Shown: piece by piece, positions 1 to 9,155 of the stretch | Numbering within the stretch: the stretch's first letter is position 1 | Layout: each line of letters starts with the position of its first letter | Assembly (NCBI GenBank): GCA_016714445.1 | Contig: JADJNF010000008.1 | Location: forward strand, 1,054,001 to 1,118,000 | Length of the DNA: 64,000 nucleotides | Reading direction: 5' to 3' | From: Saprospiraceae bacterium | GTDB lineage: Bacteria > Bacteroidota > Bacteroidia > Chitinophagales > Saprospiraceae | The notes under the pieces: generated by a model | What the model saw: only the letters and a program-made list of their open reading frames with translations | Told to the model about the DNA's origin: nothing | The model's database searches: none | Position numbers and translations under genes: made by a program

Positions 1-909
1 CAATTCTTCAGCAGGTTTTACAAATTTCGGATGGTGGCCGTAGAGTCTGAGTATCGAGTTTCGTATATCAAAAAGTTCGTTTTCAGTAATTTTTCCTATT
101 CTGTAAGACAAAAAAGCTTCACTTACCAGCCCAATAGCAACAGCTTCACCATGAAGAAGGGGAGTTCGGCTGTCCATCCAGTATGATTCTACGGCATGAC
201 CAATAGTATGACCAAAGTTTAATATTTTTCTTAATCCTTTTTCATTCGGGTCCTGCTCTGTAACATTTTTTTTGATCAGCACAGATTCGTATACAAGATT
301 TTCATATTCAAGGCTTTCGATTCCTGTATTTTTTGAAAGTGTTTCCCATACATTTTTATCAGCGATAAGACCATGTTTCAGAAGTTCTGCATATCCGCTT
401 CTCATCTGATCGCCAGGCAATGTTAAGAGAAAGTCAGTAAAAATAAACACACCATCCGGGTCTTTAATCAAACCTACCATGTTTTTAAAACCCAAAAGAT
501 CAACGCCAAGTTTACCGCCTACTGATGCATCCACCTGACTTAGTAAAGTTGTGGGCATCTGAATAAATCTAATACCCCGCATATAGGTAGCCGCACAAAA
601 ACCTCCTAAATCACCGATCACTCCTCCTCCCAGGTTTATGATTAACGAATGCCTGTCCGCTCCGTTTTGCATAAGTTTGGTCCACACTACCTGACAAGTG
701 GTTAAATTTTTATTTTGTTCACCTGATGGGATCCTTATGATCTGTACAGTATCTTCTATATATTCCAATAAATGCAGCAGACAATATTTTTCTGTATTTT
801 CATCTACTAAAATAAAAGTAGTGGAAGGTGCAATTTTTTTATAAACTTGCTGAAACGCGGACCAGTCATTAATGTGAATTTCGTAATTTTTACAGAGGAT
901 GTTTTTCAT
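1..909 (-). CDS. aroB: 3-dehydroquinate synthase, 3' end outside window
   Basis: AroB converts DAHP to 3-dehydroquinate, the second step of the shikimate pathway, using NAD and a divalent metal. I translated 303 codons from the ATG at 909 to the window edge; the usual length is about 350, so roughly the last 50 residues are missing. Visible family motifs are SGEQNKN, the NAD-binding GGGVIGDLGGF, PTTLLSQVDASVGGK, and the metal ligands in GYAELLKHG (Glu), NFGHTIGHAVE (His) and LLHGEAVAIG (His). It reads out of the window to the left. A second shikimate gene, aroA, lies at the far end of the window rather than beside it. Identification is secure. Confidence 0.95.
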   Translation of the reverse strand, partial: MKNILCKNYEIHINDWSAFQQVYKKIAPSTTFILVDENTEKYCLLHLLEYIEDTVQIIRIPSGEQNKNLTTCQVVWTKLMQNGADRHSLIINLGGGVIGDLGGFCAATYMRGIRFIQMPTTLLSQVDASVGGKLGVDLLGFKNMVGLIKDPDGVFIFTDFLLTLPGDQMRSGYAELLKHGLIADKNVWETLSKNTGIESLEYENLVYESVLIKKNVTEQDPNEKGLRKILNFGHTIGHAVESYWMDSRTPLLHGEAVAIGLVSEAFLSYRIGKITENELFDIRNSILRLYGHHPKFVKPAEEL

Positions 910-1319
910 GGATGTTTTATTATCTTAAAATTTTAAAACTAATCCGGCTTTTCTAAAGGGACAATAATATTTATTAAAATTTGAATTTTATCACCGGCAT
1001 GGCAGTATTTTTTCTTTCTCTGTCAGAAACAGAAAACGCAGACTTAATGTTTTTAAGGTATTTTCCGGAGTTTAAATAGCTGCTATTTAATCCTCCCAAC
1101 GCTACGAAAAACAAAATGTCAAATAAGTATATCATTCACTATAACTTTATATCTTCTCTTAAGTAAGATAATTTTATTTATTTTTGTTGCAAAATAAGTA
1201 CAAAGTATTAAACAAACATAAATAATATTCAAAAAAATAAATATATGTGTGTTAATTTATTTTAGAATCACTCTCTTGAATTCCGCAAATAAAACTAAAA
1301 ACTACATAAAGGACTAAGG
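910..1319. other. Intergenic stretch upstream of aroB
   Basis: This 410-base stretch separates aroB from the next minus-strand gene and holds no credible reading frame. It is very AT-rich and contains one clear structure, a near-perfect 19-base palindrome with GC-rich flanks at about 1067-1096, listed separately. I see no convincing TAnnTTTG promoter element for aroB. Confidence 0.6.
1067..1096. repeat. Palindrome, operator-like
   Basis: TTAAATAGC at 1072-1080 and GCTATTTAA at 1082-1090 form a perfect 9-base inverted repeat around one central base. GGAG on the left and CCTCC on the right extend the symmetry outward with one or two mismatches. No T-run follows on either strand, so a dsDNA operator or a cruciform is likelier than a terminator. 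The function is unknown. Confidence 0.5.
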
Positions 1320-2528
1320 TTAATTCTTTTTTATACTCTTATTAATAAGGTTCAGAACGTCTTCGATTTTATCATTGACCCATCTGATAACAATGACCAT
1401 ATCATGCTCAGGATCCACGATGATATAATTGCCGCCATATCCCAATGCGTAAAAAACTGAGGAAGAAAATTGTTTCCATTTTTTATCCGAATTGAGCCAC
1501 CAGAGATATCCATAATCTTTTTGAGCAGGTGATGGAGTGGTCGCAGCTTGTATCCACTTTTCTGATATGAGCTGCTGGTTCTTCCACTTTCCGTTGTGCA
1601 AATATAACAGACCAAATCGGGCCATATCCAGCGTATTGCTGAATAAACCGCCGCCGTGGTGTCCGCCTCCGCTGACAGACTGCATCATCAGGCCATCTAT
1701 ATTTACATACGAATTTTCATATCCATACCATCTCCAGGTGGATGAAGCACCTATCGGGTCCATGATTTTTTCTTTAAGTACCATAGAAAGCGGTTTTCGC
1801 CAGACATTGAGCAGACTGTAAGCCAACAAATTGACCCTGACATCATTATACTCATAGACTGTGCCTGGTTCGACCAGACTCCTCCTTGTCCAGTCATCTA
1901 TTCCACCTTCTTTGGGTGGTCTGTCAGCCCAGTCGTGCAATCCGAACAACATGCCAGACCAATCCGACGATTGATGTAGCAAGTGTTCCCAGGTCACCCT
2001 GACATTGTGATCACCTTCAAAACTTTCATCCCACACGTACTTTTTTACCGGATCTGAAACACTTTTGATGAGTCCCTGATCTGAAGCTAGACCTGCTACT
2101 GTAGATAGAAAACTTTTAGTCGCACTGAAGGTCATGTCAACCCGATCTATATCTCCCCATTGGGCCACAATATATCCGTTTTTAATGATGACGCCGGTTG
2201 GTCCGCCTCTGTGTTTGGTCGGACCTATGATTTTATATCCCGGCTCCCGGGCATAGGATTTCAACAAACCAATACGCAGGTCTTTTTCTACTGTATTTTC
2301 ATTCTGTATAGCTATGATGATGGCACTGTCCAGCAAACTTTTATTCATACCGAGTTCTTCAGGTTTTTTAGTCTGCCACACTGCGTCCGGAAAATAGTTG
2401 TTTTGTGCTGTTGCTGCTGCAATATAAAAAAACACAAAAACCAGTATGAGAAAGTCATGCTTCTCACAATTGGCCGTTTTGCTTACAGTATTAAGTTTTT
2501 TTCTGGTATTTCTGAAAAATTTGATCAT
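1320..2528 (-). CDS. Secreted serine hydrolase, class C beta-lactamase fold
   Basis: A 402-residue member of the beta-lactamase/D,D-peptidase-like serine hydrolase family (COG1680 type). The N-terminus is basic, with a hydrophobic segment at about residues 26-42 that looks like a signal or membrane anchor. The nucleophile motif SxxK is SATK at 135-138 and the second-box tyrosine is in YND at 227-229. The C-terminal GYGGN segment replaces the usual KTG or HGG box. The substrate cannot be told from sequence; family members include esterases, peptidases and amidases. Two larger relatives lie at 7.1-10.8 kb. The conserved boxes suggest an active enzyme, but resistance to beta-lactams should not be assumed. 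Confidence 0.85.
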   Translation of the reverse strand: MIKFFRNTRKKLNTVSKTANCEKHDFLILVFVFFYIAAATAQNNYFPDAVWQTKKPEELGMNKSLLDSAIIIAIQNENTVEKDLRIGLLKSYAREPGYKIIGPTKHRGGPTGVIIKNGYIVAQWGDIDRVDMTFSATKSFLSTVAGLASDQGLIKSVSDPVKKYVWDESFEGDHNVRVTWEHLLHQSSDWSGMLFGLHDWADRPPKEGGIDDWTRRSLVEPGTVYEYNDVRVNLLAYSLLNVWRKPLSMVLKEKIMDPIGASSTWRWYGYENSYVNIDGLMMQSVSGGGHHGGGLFSNTLDMARFGLLYLHNGKWKNQQLISEKWIQAATTPSPAQKDYGYLWWLNSDKKWKQFSSSVFYALGYGGNYIIVDPEHDMVIVIRWVNDKIEDVLNLINKSIKKN

Positions 2529-2693
2529 GATTTTATTATTATTGTGTTCCGATGATGCTTTATTTTGGTATTGGATATTAATTACGACGTTTTAAATGTA
2601 TCTTAAGGTAAAGCATATTAAATACAGATTTTAAAATATAGCTTTGATCCAAATCCATAACATTTAATGTAAAAAACAACTATACATTTCCTT

Positions 2694-4880
2694 TTACTTC
2701 TGTCCCGGATTATATTTCTTCTCTACTTTTTTCTCCACATCTTCCTTATAAAAAAGTACATCTTTAAATATACCTTTGCTGTACATCTCGCCCTGATCAA
2801 AAAAATGAGAGGATTTTTCATCACCGCTATTGCCACCTGCCAGCAGTGACTTGGCCTTTATTCTGGGTCCAAACTCCACGGCACAGACAAAGCTATTACC
2901 ATTGACCCCGTATCTTTTTTTAGTATTGGGGAATATCCGGCTCGTGTATGATGGCAGCATGCCCCATGTAGAAGAAACAAAACCAACGGGGTAGCTCGCT
3001 TGGCTGTCATCAAATTTATTTTGCTGATCAGAAGATATTCTTTGAAATCGGTTTATTTCACCCCAAGGTGTCTGCCAGCGACCAAATCTACTCTGGATAT
3101 CATACACAGTCGCTAATAGTGGCAAAAGTAAATCTTTGGCGGCTGTATTGGCTGCATAATATTTTGCTTTATCTACCTGATCGGCCTCTTCGTCATCAAT
3201 TATTTTGGTTCTGAGCATGTCCGGTAGGATTCTTTGTCCCCACTCGACAGCCAGAGTGGTGGCTATGGAGTTTTCACTACTACGGAAATCCCATTTTTTC
3301 AACACAGCTATCGGGCCGGCCAATAAGGCAAATAATGTATCTTCATAAGATATTTTCTCAAATGCACTGACCAATGACGGCACCAATATCTCAAACGAAG
3401 CCAGCCTTCGGTCATAGCCAGCTTTGATGACTTTTTCAATATTGTAATTTTTTTCTTCGCTGAGTGTTCTCACAGCGTTGATACCTCTGAAATTTTCCCC
3501 ATCAGGAGCCATATAAACCGGAAAATTTTCTTTCTTAGGGCTTTGTTCTCCGGCTACGGTAAAAGGTGTGGCATTGCAGTTCTGAAGCCAGCCATTGGAT
3601 GGATTAATGCTCAGCACAGTCTCGCTGATTTCGTGATATCCCTTCCATTCTGTGGCAGATGTGCTGCCGTCGACAGCCTTAGTCCAGTCATATCTGGTAT
3701 CACGGGCAGGAATTCTGTTGCCATGCCAATATGCGATGTTTCCGGATGCATCAGCATATACCGTATTATTAGAAATATTGCCTTTCAGGTCCAATGTTTT
3801 TTTGAAGTCTTCCAGTCCTTCGGCTTTGGTCCTTTGCCAGCATTGTACCAACCCGCTCATGATACGATTGTCTGCCTTCAGACTCAGCCACTGCCCGTTT
3901 CTTTTAGCCATAATGGGACCATGATGGGTGAAAAGTGCCTGGATGGATGATGTATCAAAACTATTTCCCTTTTTAGCGCGAATCAATATTTTTTTGGTGG
4001 TGACCGGCTTCTCTTTACCGTCATACATATACACCCATTTATTATTGCCTTTAGGTGATACTTTTTCTGCATACGTATCCGCTGCATCTACAGCACTGCT
4101 GGTATGGATCCAACCGCATTTTTCATTAAATCCCTGATATACAAAAAACTGCCCCCAGGTGACTGCCCCATATACATTCAGACCTTCTTCGCTCACCATG
4201 TGAACCTCAGGTCTGAAGTAAAAAGTAACATGTGGATTGATATATAATATAGGATGTCCTGACTCAGTAATTTTTGGAGAAAAAGCAAATCCATTGGATC
4301 CGATAACCACTTCTTCTTTTTCTTCTCTGACATAACTAACTGACGGTTCACCCGAGTAGAAGTTTTTCAGCTCGCCCAAGGTTATGTCAGCTGTATTAAT
4401 GGCACCGATACTTCCGTCGGTCCACAACATAGGATACCAGGGTTTAAAACGAGTGAGAAGTGCAGGTTTTTTATCCGGATTTTTGTATAAGTAATAATTG
4501 ATACCGTCTGCAAAGGCATTACAGAGTTTTTTCATCCATAATGGTGATGATTTATAATCTTTGATTGCATCAGCAGAGTCGATAATCATTCGTATAAGAA
4601 GATCCTTGTAGATATCATCCGATCCGGTCACCTCTGCCATTCGGCCTAATTTTTCGATATAATTCATTTCCACACGTTTAAAATCGTCCTCGCACTGTGC
4701 ATACATAAGACCAAAAACGGCATCAGCGTCCGTTTTGCCATAAATATGCGGTACACCGTAGTTGTCACGGATGATGGTAACTTTTTTGGACTGTTTTTCC
4801 CATCTGGTGATCTCTGACTGAGTAAAAGATTGTGAAAGGAGGTATATTGGAAAGAACAAAAGGAAAACTAATGGCTTCAT
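2694..4880 (-). CDS. Penicillin acylase-type Ntn hydrolase (peptidase S45)
   Basis: A 728-residue secreted acylase precursor. It begins with a short signal peptide (about residues 1-19) and has the S45 layout: an N-terminal alpha chain, then the autocleavage point at Gly194-Ser195 in the motif GSNGFAF. Ser195 would become the N-terminal nucleophile of the beta chain. The total length fits the family. Relatives hydrolyse penicillins, acyl-homoserine lactones or other N-acyl amides, and the sequence alone does not choose between them. It is followed by a separate cyclophilin lipoprotein gene on the same strand. Confidence in the family is high and in the substrate low. Confidence 0.9.
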   Translation of the reverse strand: MKPLVFLLFFPIYLLSQSFTQSEITRWEKQSKKVTIIRDNYGVPHIYGKTDADAVFGLMYAQCEDDFKRVEMNYIEKLGRMAEVTGSDDIYKDLLIRMIIDSADAIKDYKSSPLWMKKLCNAFADGINYYLYKNPDKKPALLTRFKPWYPMLWTDGSIGAINTADITLGELKNFYSGEPSVSYVREEKEEVVIGSNGFAFSPKITESGHPILYINPHVTFYFRPEVHMVSEEGLNVYGAVTWGQFFVYQGFNEKCGWIHTSSAVDAADTYAEKVSPKGNNKWVYMYDGKEKPVTTKKILIRAKKGNSFDTSSIQALFTHHGPIMAKRNGQWLSLKADNRIMSGLVQCWQRTKAEGLEDFKKTLDLKGNISNNTVYADASGNIAYWHGNRIPARDTRYDWTKAVDGSTSATEWKGYHEISETVLSINPSNGWLQNCNATPFTVAGEQSPKKENFPVYMAPDGENFRGINAVRTLSEEKNYNIEKVIKAGYDRRLASFEILVPSLVSAFEKISYEDTLFALLAGPIAVLKKWDFRSSENSIATTLAVEWGQRILPDMLRTKIIDDEEADQVDKAKYYAANTAAKDLLLPLLATVYDIQSRFGRWQTPWGEINRFQRISSDQQNKFDDSQASYPVGFVSSTWGMLPSYTSRIFPNTKKRYGVNGNSFVCAVEFGPRIKAKSLLAGGNSGDEKSSHFFDQGEMYSKGIFKDVLFYKEDVEKKVEKKYNPGQK

Positions 4881-4959
4881 GAGAATAGTTATTTTAGTCT
4901 TTAAAATGCAATGAGCTGATTATTTGAACTCATAAATATTATCGAATGAAAAAGATTTT

Positions 4960-5556
4960 CTATTTTATTTTTGGAATAGTATACCCTTTGTCCTTTAGCT
5001 CTGCATCCGTCATTTTCAATACATTTACCTGTAAGGTTACGGGGATCATAGGTTTATCCAATGTGTCAGTGACAACAAGTCCGATGGAATCCAATACTTC
5101 GAGTCCTTTGAATACCTGACCTATGATCATAAAGTCCCCATCCAGACGGGGTATTCCCTCCTTATTGTGCACGATGTAAAACTGACAACCGGCAGATAAC
5201 TTTTCAGGATTGTCGTCGCGACCTATACCTACGGCACCATACACATGTTTTAGGCTATCGTGAAATTCAGGTTTTAGCAAATATGGTGATTTGCTGAAGC
5301 CTTCGGGGGTGTCGGGGCATCCGCCCTGAATAACAAAATCTTTGATCACCCGGTTGAAAGTCAGGGTATCCCAATAATGTTCATTGGCGAGTTGGATAAA
5401 ACTGGCTTTGTGGTTTGGCGTAAGGTCAGATAAAGCAAAAAGCATTTCGCCGATCGGTGTTTTTATTTGCCCTACATCATAGGTGATTTGCTCTTTTTGG
5501 GCTGGGGCGCAAGCGATTAAAAAAATAATTGTATACAACACAAAAAGTGGTTTCAT
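4960..5556 (-). CDS. Cyclophilin-type peptidyl-prolyl isomerase, lipoprotein
   Basis: A 198-residue cyclophilin that catalyses cis-trans isomerisation of Xaa-Pro bonds during folding of exported proteins. The N-terminus carries a lipoprotein signal peptide with the lipobox LIAC (Cys16). The domain includes FNRVIKDFVIQGG, with the catalytic Arg, and the CQFYIV strand. It lies downstream of the acylase on the same strand with a 79-base gap that could keep it in that transcript. A second cyclophilin is fused to HEAT repeats at 12.95 kb. The function call is secure; physiological clients are unknown. Confidence 0.92.
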   Translation of the reverse strand: MKPLFVLYTIIFLIACAPAQKEQITYDVGQIKTPIGEMLFALSDLTPNHKASFIQLANEHYWDTLTFNRVIKDFVIQGGCPDTPEGFSKSPYLLKPEFHDSLKHVYGAVGIGRDDNPEKLSAGCQFYIVHNKEGIPRLDGDFMIIGQVFKGLEVLDSIGLVVTDTLDKPMIPVTLQVNVLKMTDAELKDKGYTIPKIK

Positions 5557-5688
5557 TTTTTATTGATTTTGATGGGTGAATTTACATATAAACTTTATAA
5601 AGCAAAGTCAAAACCAAAATATATTTTGAAACACAAAGAAGTGAAGTGATTTTAACAAATATCACCGAAACATACCTACGGATAAATT

Positions 5689-6156
5689 TTAATTTTTAGA
5701 AAGTCGGGTAGAATGTAAGACACTTACGAACCATTTTTTCTTTACATTTATCAAAATAACCGTTTCCATCCATTTAATAATATCCGGTTTTCCGGTTTTG
5801 GTTATTGTCGATTCAAGGTAGTAAGTGGCCCATGCTATGTTGTCTTTAAGCTTTGTACTTACAAAGTCAAACTTGTTGGTTCGACTATAAACTGAAGTAC
5901 CAGACAATTTGCTTAATTTCTGCAATAGAGTGTCCACTGTCCAGATTTGTCCATACTCGTAAAACTTTACATCATTTGTACAATATGATTTAATGTCTGC
6001 CGCATCATTAATGGAGATGGCGTCAAACAGTTTGACGATAGTATTTTGGACTTCTGTCTCTTGGCTGGTGAAGTTTTGAGCCATAGTGACATTGCAGATC
6101 AACATTATTAAAAATATCGCCCAAAAAGAAAGTCCAACATTTAACTTAATCTTCAT
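5689..6156 (-). CDS. Exported NTF2/SnoaL-like protein
   Basis: I start this protein at the internal Met at 6156, giving 155 residues, because it directly precedes a signal peptide (MKIKLNVGLSFWAIF...) and removes an overlap with the upstream membrane-protein gene; an upstream start at 6240 is possible but unlikely. The mature part resembles the cone-shaped NTF2/SnoaL or DUF4440 fold: an alpha-helical start containing VQNTIVKLFDAIS followed by strands ending in WFVSVLHST. Such proteins may be enzymes or ligand carriers. There are no diagnostic catalytic residues, so the role is unknown. Confidence 0.7.
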   Translation of the reverse strand: MKIKLNVGLSFWAIFLIMLICNVTMAQNFTSQETEVQNTIVKLFDAISINDAADIKSYCTNDVKFYEYGQIWTVDTLLQKLSKLSGTSVYSRTNKFDFVSTKLKDNIAWATYYLESTITKTGKPDIIKWMETVILINVKKKWFVSVLHSTRLSKN

Positions 6157-6178
6157 TTTACTTAGATATATCATGCCA

Positions 6179-6883
6179 TTAAAAGAATGTCTCTGCAAAT
6201 AGTCCGCACCATTTTTGCCAGAAAGCTGTTTGGGGCACAATATAATACGCTGCCTGCGAAATCAGTATGATGACCAGGGATATAAAATAAGGTTTCCAAT
6301 CCTTTTTATACCTGATATCTAACATAATGAGAGCCACTAAAAACATATCTGTCAACACAAAAGTGTACATAAAAGCATCAGGACTACTCAACCCAAGTAA
6401 TTTGGTACATATCCGCCTGACGGCAGCACCTACGATAGCCATAGACGTGGCGATCATATATCGCATGTGATAGGGTGTAAATTTTTTGTGATATATGGCC
6501 AGCAGGTATAAAATTGCAAAATCTATGATTTGATAAAATGGCACAAAAAGCATAGAGACAACCTTTTCTACTGGTACATCCACTATCATTTTGTGATAAA
6601 AACCTTTGGCAATATAAAATATAGAACCAATCAAAAGCGGGACCAGAAAATAAGAGAACTTGCCAAGTGACCGATGCAAAACAAATTTTTTATTTCTGAT
6701 CAGTATTGGTTGTACTATGAGCATCAGAAACCACATCATAAACAACGCACTGTGAATATGTTGTGTAATAGTAACCTCATCAAACGTAGGGAACAGACCA
6801 AAATAAGTTTTATAAAATCCTGCAAAAATGACTATGAAAATGGCAATAAACAGGTATGTGATATTTTTGTAGGTTTGCTCCAT
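6179..6883 (-). CDS. Multi-pass membrane protein of unknown function
   Basis: This 234-residue protein has about seven hydrophobic segments, spread from residue 8 to residue 220. A histidine in HIHSALFMMW and the loop motif LHRSLGKFSY recall DUF2306-like and cytochrome-b561-like membrane proteins, in which paired histidines can bind haem, but the match is only by pattern. It lies just upstream of the NTF2-like gene (22 bases from its preferred start) and the two may be co-transcribed. I do not recognise a precise family. Confidence 0.65.
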   Translation of the reverse strand: MEQTYKNITYLFIAIFIVIFAGFYKTYFGLFPTFDEVTITQHIHSALFMMWFLMLIVQPILIRNKKFVLHRSLGKFSYFLVPLLIGSIFYIAKGFYHKMIVDVPVEKVVSMLFVPFYQIIDFAILYLLAIYHKKFTPYHMRYMIATSMAIVGAAVRRICTKLLGLSSPDAFMYTFVLTDMFLVALIMLDIRYKKDWKPYFISLVIILISQAAYYIVPQTAFWQKWCGLFAETFF

Positions 6884-7057
6884 TTTCAGGTGTTACATTG
6901 TTTATAAACTAAAAAAATCAAATTAATATGGTATCAACAATTATTGCTTAATGATGTAAATATTTATTTTGACCAGCATAGTCACCAATTATCTTTCAAA
7001 TTATTCTATTCTTTTTTTGGGTATTGGTGATGTTGTGATTTGTGTTATCCTATTTGA

Positions 7058-9061
7058 TTAAAATTTCCTGAAATGCAGATTTCTTACCCTGCCATTAGTT
7101 ACCTTACAGCCATTGATCTTTCCTTCAGCGTCTCTGACAAACTCTACCTGACCAAAAAACCAGGCTGCCCCATTGAAATAATCTTTTTTTACCGGACTTA
7201 ATTCAAAATCGCTCAATCTGCTGTGGGTGGCAATCAACTTATCTCCATTGATTTTAAAATGATACCCAGTAGCGAGTTCATCACTGTAGAAATGGCCTTC
7301 AAAGTCAGAAAGATTGACTTTTGTTTTATCGAATGCCTGCATGCGTTTGGCATCCATGATATTGCCTCCCTGATGCAACTTTAGTAAATTTACCTCTCCA
7401 TCTTCAGATGGTACAAAAACCACCTTGGCGCTTACTTCTTTTATGGTAAATTCATGAACAGCTGCAGGCAATAAAGTAAAACGGGGCTGTCCGGTCGCCT
7501 GACCAAAAAGTTTTCCATTTTCAGACAAAATATTGATAACAAATCCCGGCACCAATTCAAAATCTCCCAGGTAGGAATCTATTGTTTTTTGGTCCAAAAT
7601 GATATCCTCAGGTTTCAGGTCTGACTTAGGCTCCTCTTTTTTAGGTTCTTCCTTGATTTTGTCTTTCAAAAAAATGTCGGCCACTTTATGGGCTATACCT
7701 CCGGAATTGAATGCCCCATCATTGCTAAAAACAATCACAGATACATCTTCATCGGGAAAACGGGTAAGAAATGTTCTGTATCCGGCATCAGCACCTCCAT
7801 GAGATATTTCATTCAGCCCTTTATATTTTCCTACAAATTGTCCCAAAGCACCTCCGAAAGTTTTGCCGTTGTTAAGCGTCGCAGGCGTATTCATTTTTGA
7901 TATGATAGAAGTATCTCCAACTTTTAATGCTGAAAAATTCATAGCCCAAAGGCTCAGATCTTCTACAGTCGTAAAAAGACTTGTTGCCCCTGCATTGGCA
8001 TAGCTAAGAACACTTTTTTTATAGCCGGTACTATCCTGATAGTAGGAATAAGCCCTGTTTTTAACTATTTTTTCGTGGTCATCATAGAAGAGGGTAGATT
8101 TCATTTGAAGAGGCTCAAAAATGTTTTTTTGGGTAAATTGTGCAAATGACATTCCGGAAACTCTTGCCACCGTCTCAGCTAGCAAAGTAAACCCGGTATT
8201 ACAGTATACATACTCTTCTCCAGGATTAAAGTTCAGTTCTTTTTGTCTGCTGACTATTTTCAGAATATGTTCTTTGGTGATGACATCATCCAGTCTCCAT
8301 CCTGCCATAGCCAAAAGATTCCATTGATCCCGCAATCCGCTGGTGTGAGTAGCCAGGTGTCTGAGTGTAATGGTTTTTCCAAAGTCCGGCACCTCGGGTA
8401 CATACTTTCTGATGTCGTCATCGAGGGATAATTTGCCCTGCTTTTCCAGCAACAGTGCCGCAAATACGGTAAACTGTTTGGAAACAGAAGCAATATGAAA
8501 AACAGTAGAAGGAATTATAGGAATATCATACTCAAGATGAGCCATACCATAGCCTTTTTTAAATATGATCTTTCCGCCTTTCACTACCGCAACAGCCGCT
8601 CCGGGAGTAATTTTTTTGTCCCAGTCATAGAAAATATCGTCTACCTGTTCATTTGGAGTAGTAGCTTTTGGTTTGATTTTCAGAATGCTAAGCTCGTACT
8701 TCCCTTTGGGTGCATCTTCTTCCAGTGGTGATATTTCCAGGATGTAGTCTCCTGCATTGGTCGATTGGATGACCACATTTTCAGGACCATTATTGCCATT
8801 AGGGCTGTCGAACTCTTCGAGTTTATTTTTAGATGGATCATAGGTAATGATTTTGACATCCACACCGACTTGTATTAATGTAAGACGGGCATTCTGATCT
8901 TTTTTCAGTTTTAATGTATATTGGTGTTTTTGTCCGGAAACAATCTCCCCATAGATGGTCTTACCCATTTTTATTTCACCTTTTTGCTCCTGAGCATTTA
9001 AGGGAAGTATTGTTGTAAATAAAAAAAAGATGAATGCTATCTTGTATTGAAATGGAATCAT
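7058..9061 (-). CDS. Secreted serine hydrolase with N-terminal prepeptidase-like domain
   Basis: A 667-residue beta-lactamase-fold hydrolase with a signal peptide (residues 1-23). Residues about 25-130 resemble the beta-sandwich PPC domain found beside secreted peptidases. The catalytic domain follows: SVSK at 192-195, YCN at 286-288 and HGG at 421-423. A C-terminal beta-rich region (about 485-667) is typical of long COG1680 proteins. It sits 94 bases from another hydrolase with the same catalytic boxes, and both end in similar beta-rich domains, so the pair probably arose by duplication, with the PPC-like domain gained or lost in one copy. The substrate is unknown. Confidence 0.88.
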   Translation of the reverse strand: MIPFQYKIAFIFFLFTTILPLNAQEQKGEIKMGKTIYGEIVSGQKHQYTLKLKKDQNARLTLIQVGVDVKIITYDPSKNKLEEFDSPNGNNGPENVVIQSTNAGDYILEISPLEEDAPKGKYELSILKIKPKATTPNEQVDDIFYDWDKKITPGAAVAVVKGGKIIFKKGYGMAHLEYDIPIIPSTVFHIASVSKQFTVFAALLLEKQGKLSLDDDIRKYVPEVPDFGKTITLRHLATHTSGLRDQWNLLAMAGWRLDDVITKEHILKIVSRQKELNFNPGEEYVYCNTGFTLLAETVARVSGMSFAQFTQKNIFEPLQMKSTLFYDDHEKIVKNRAYSYYQDSTGYKKSVLSYANAGATSLFTTVEDLSLWAMNFSALKVGDTSIISKMNTPATLNNGKTFGGALGQFVGKYKGLNEISHGGADAGYRTFLTRFPDEDVSVIVFSNDGAFNSGGIAHKVADIFLKDKIKEEPKKEEPKSDLKPEDIILDQKTIDSYLGDFELVPGFVINILSENGKLFGQATGQPRFTLLPAAVHEFTIKEVSAKVVFVPSEDGEVNLLKLHQGGNIMDAKRMQAFDKTKVNLSDFEGHFYSDELATGYHFKINGDKLIATHSRLSDFELSPVKKDYFNGAAWFFGQVEFVRDAEGKINGCKVTNGRVRNLHFRKF

Positions 9062-9155
9062 AAGTTTAGATTTTTAAAAAGGAAGAAATTATGTAAATAT
9101 AATATTGTATTCAACAACTTTACAAAAATGACTTAAACTTCTACCTGAAAACCTG

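Noticed and set aside
1320..2528. Antibiotic-resistance beta-lactamase
   Set aside because: The boxes fit the broad serine hydrolase family with a GYGGN segment in place of KTG; nothing supports true beta-lactamase activity.
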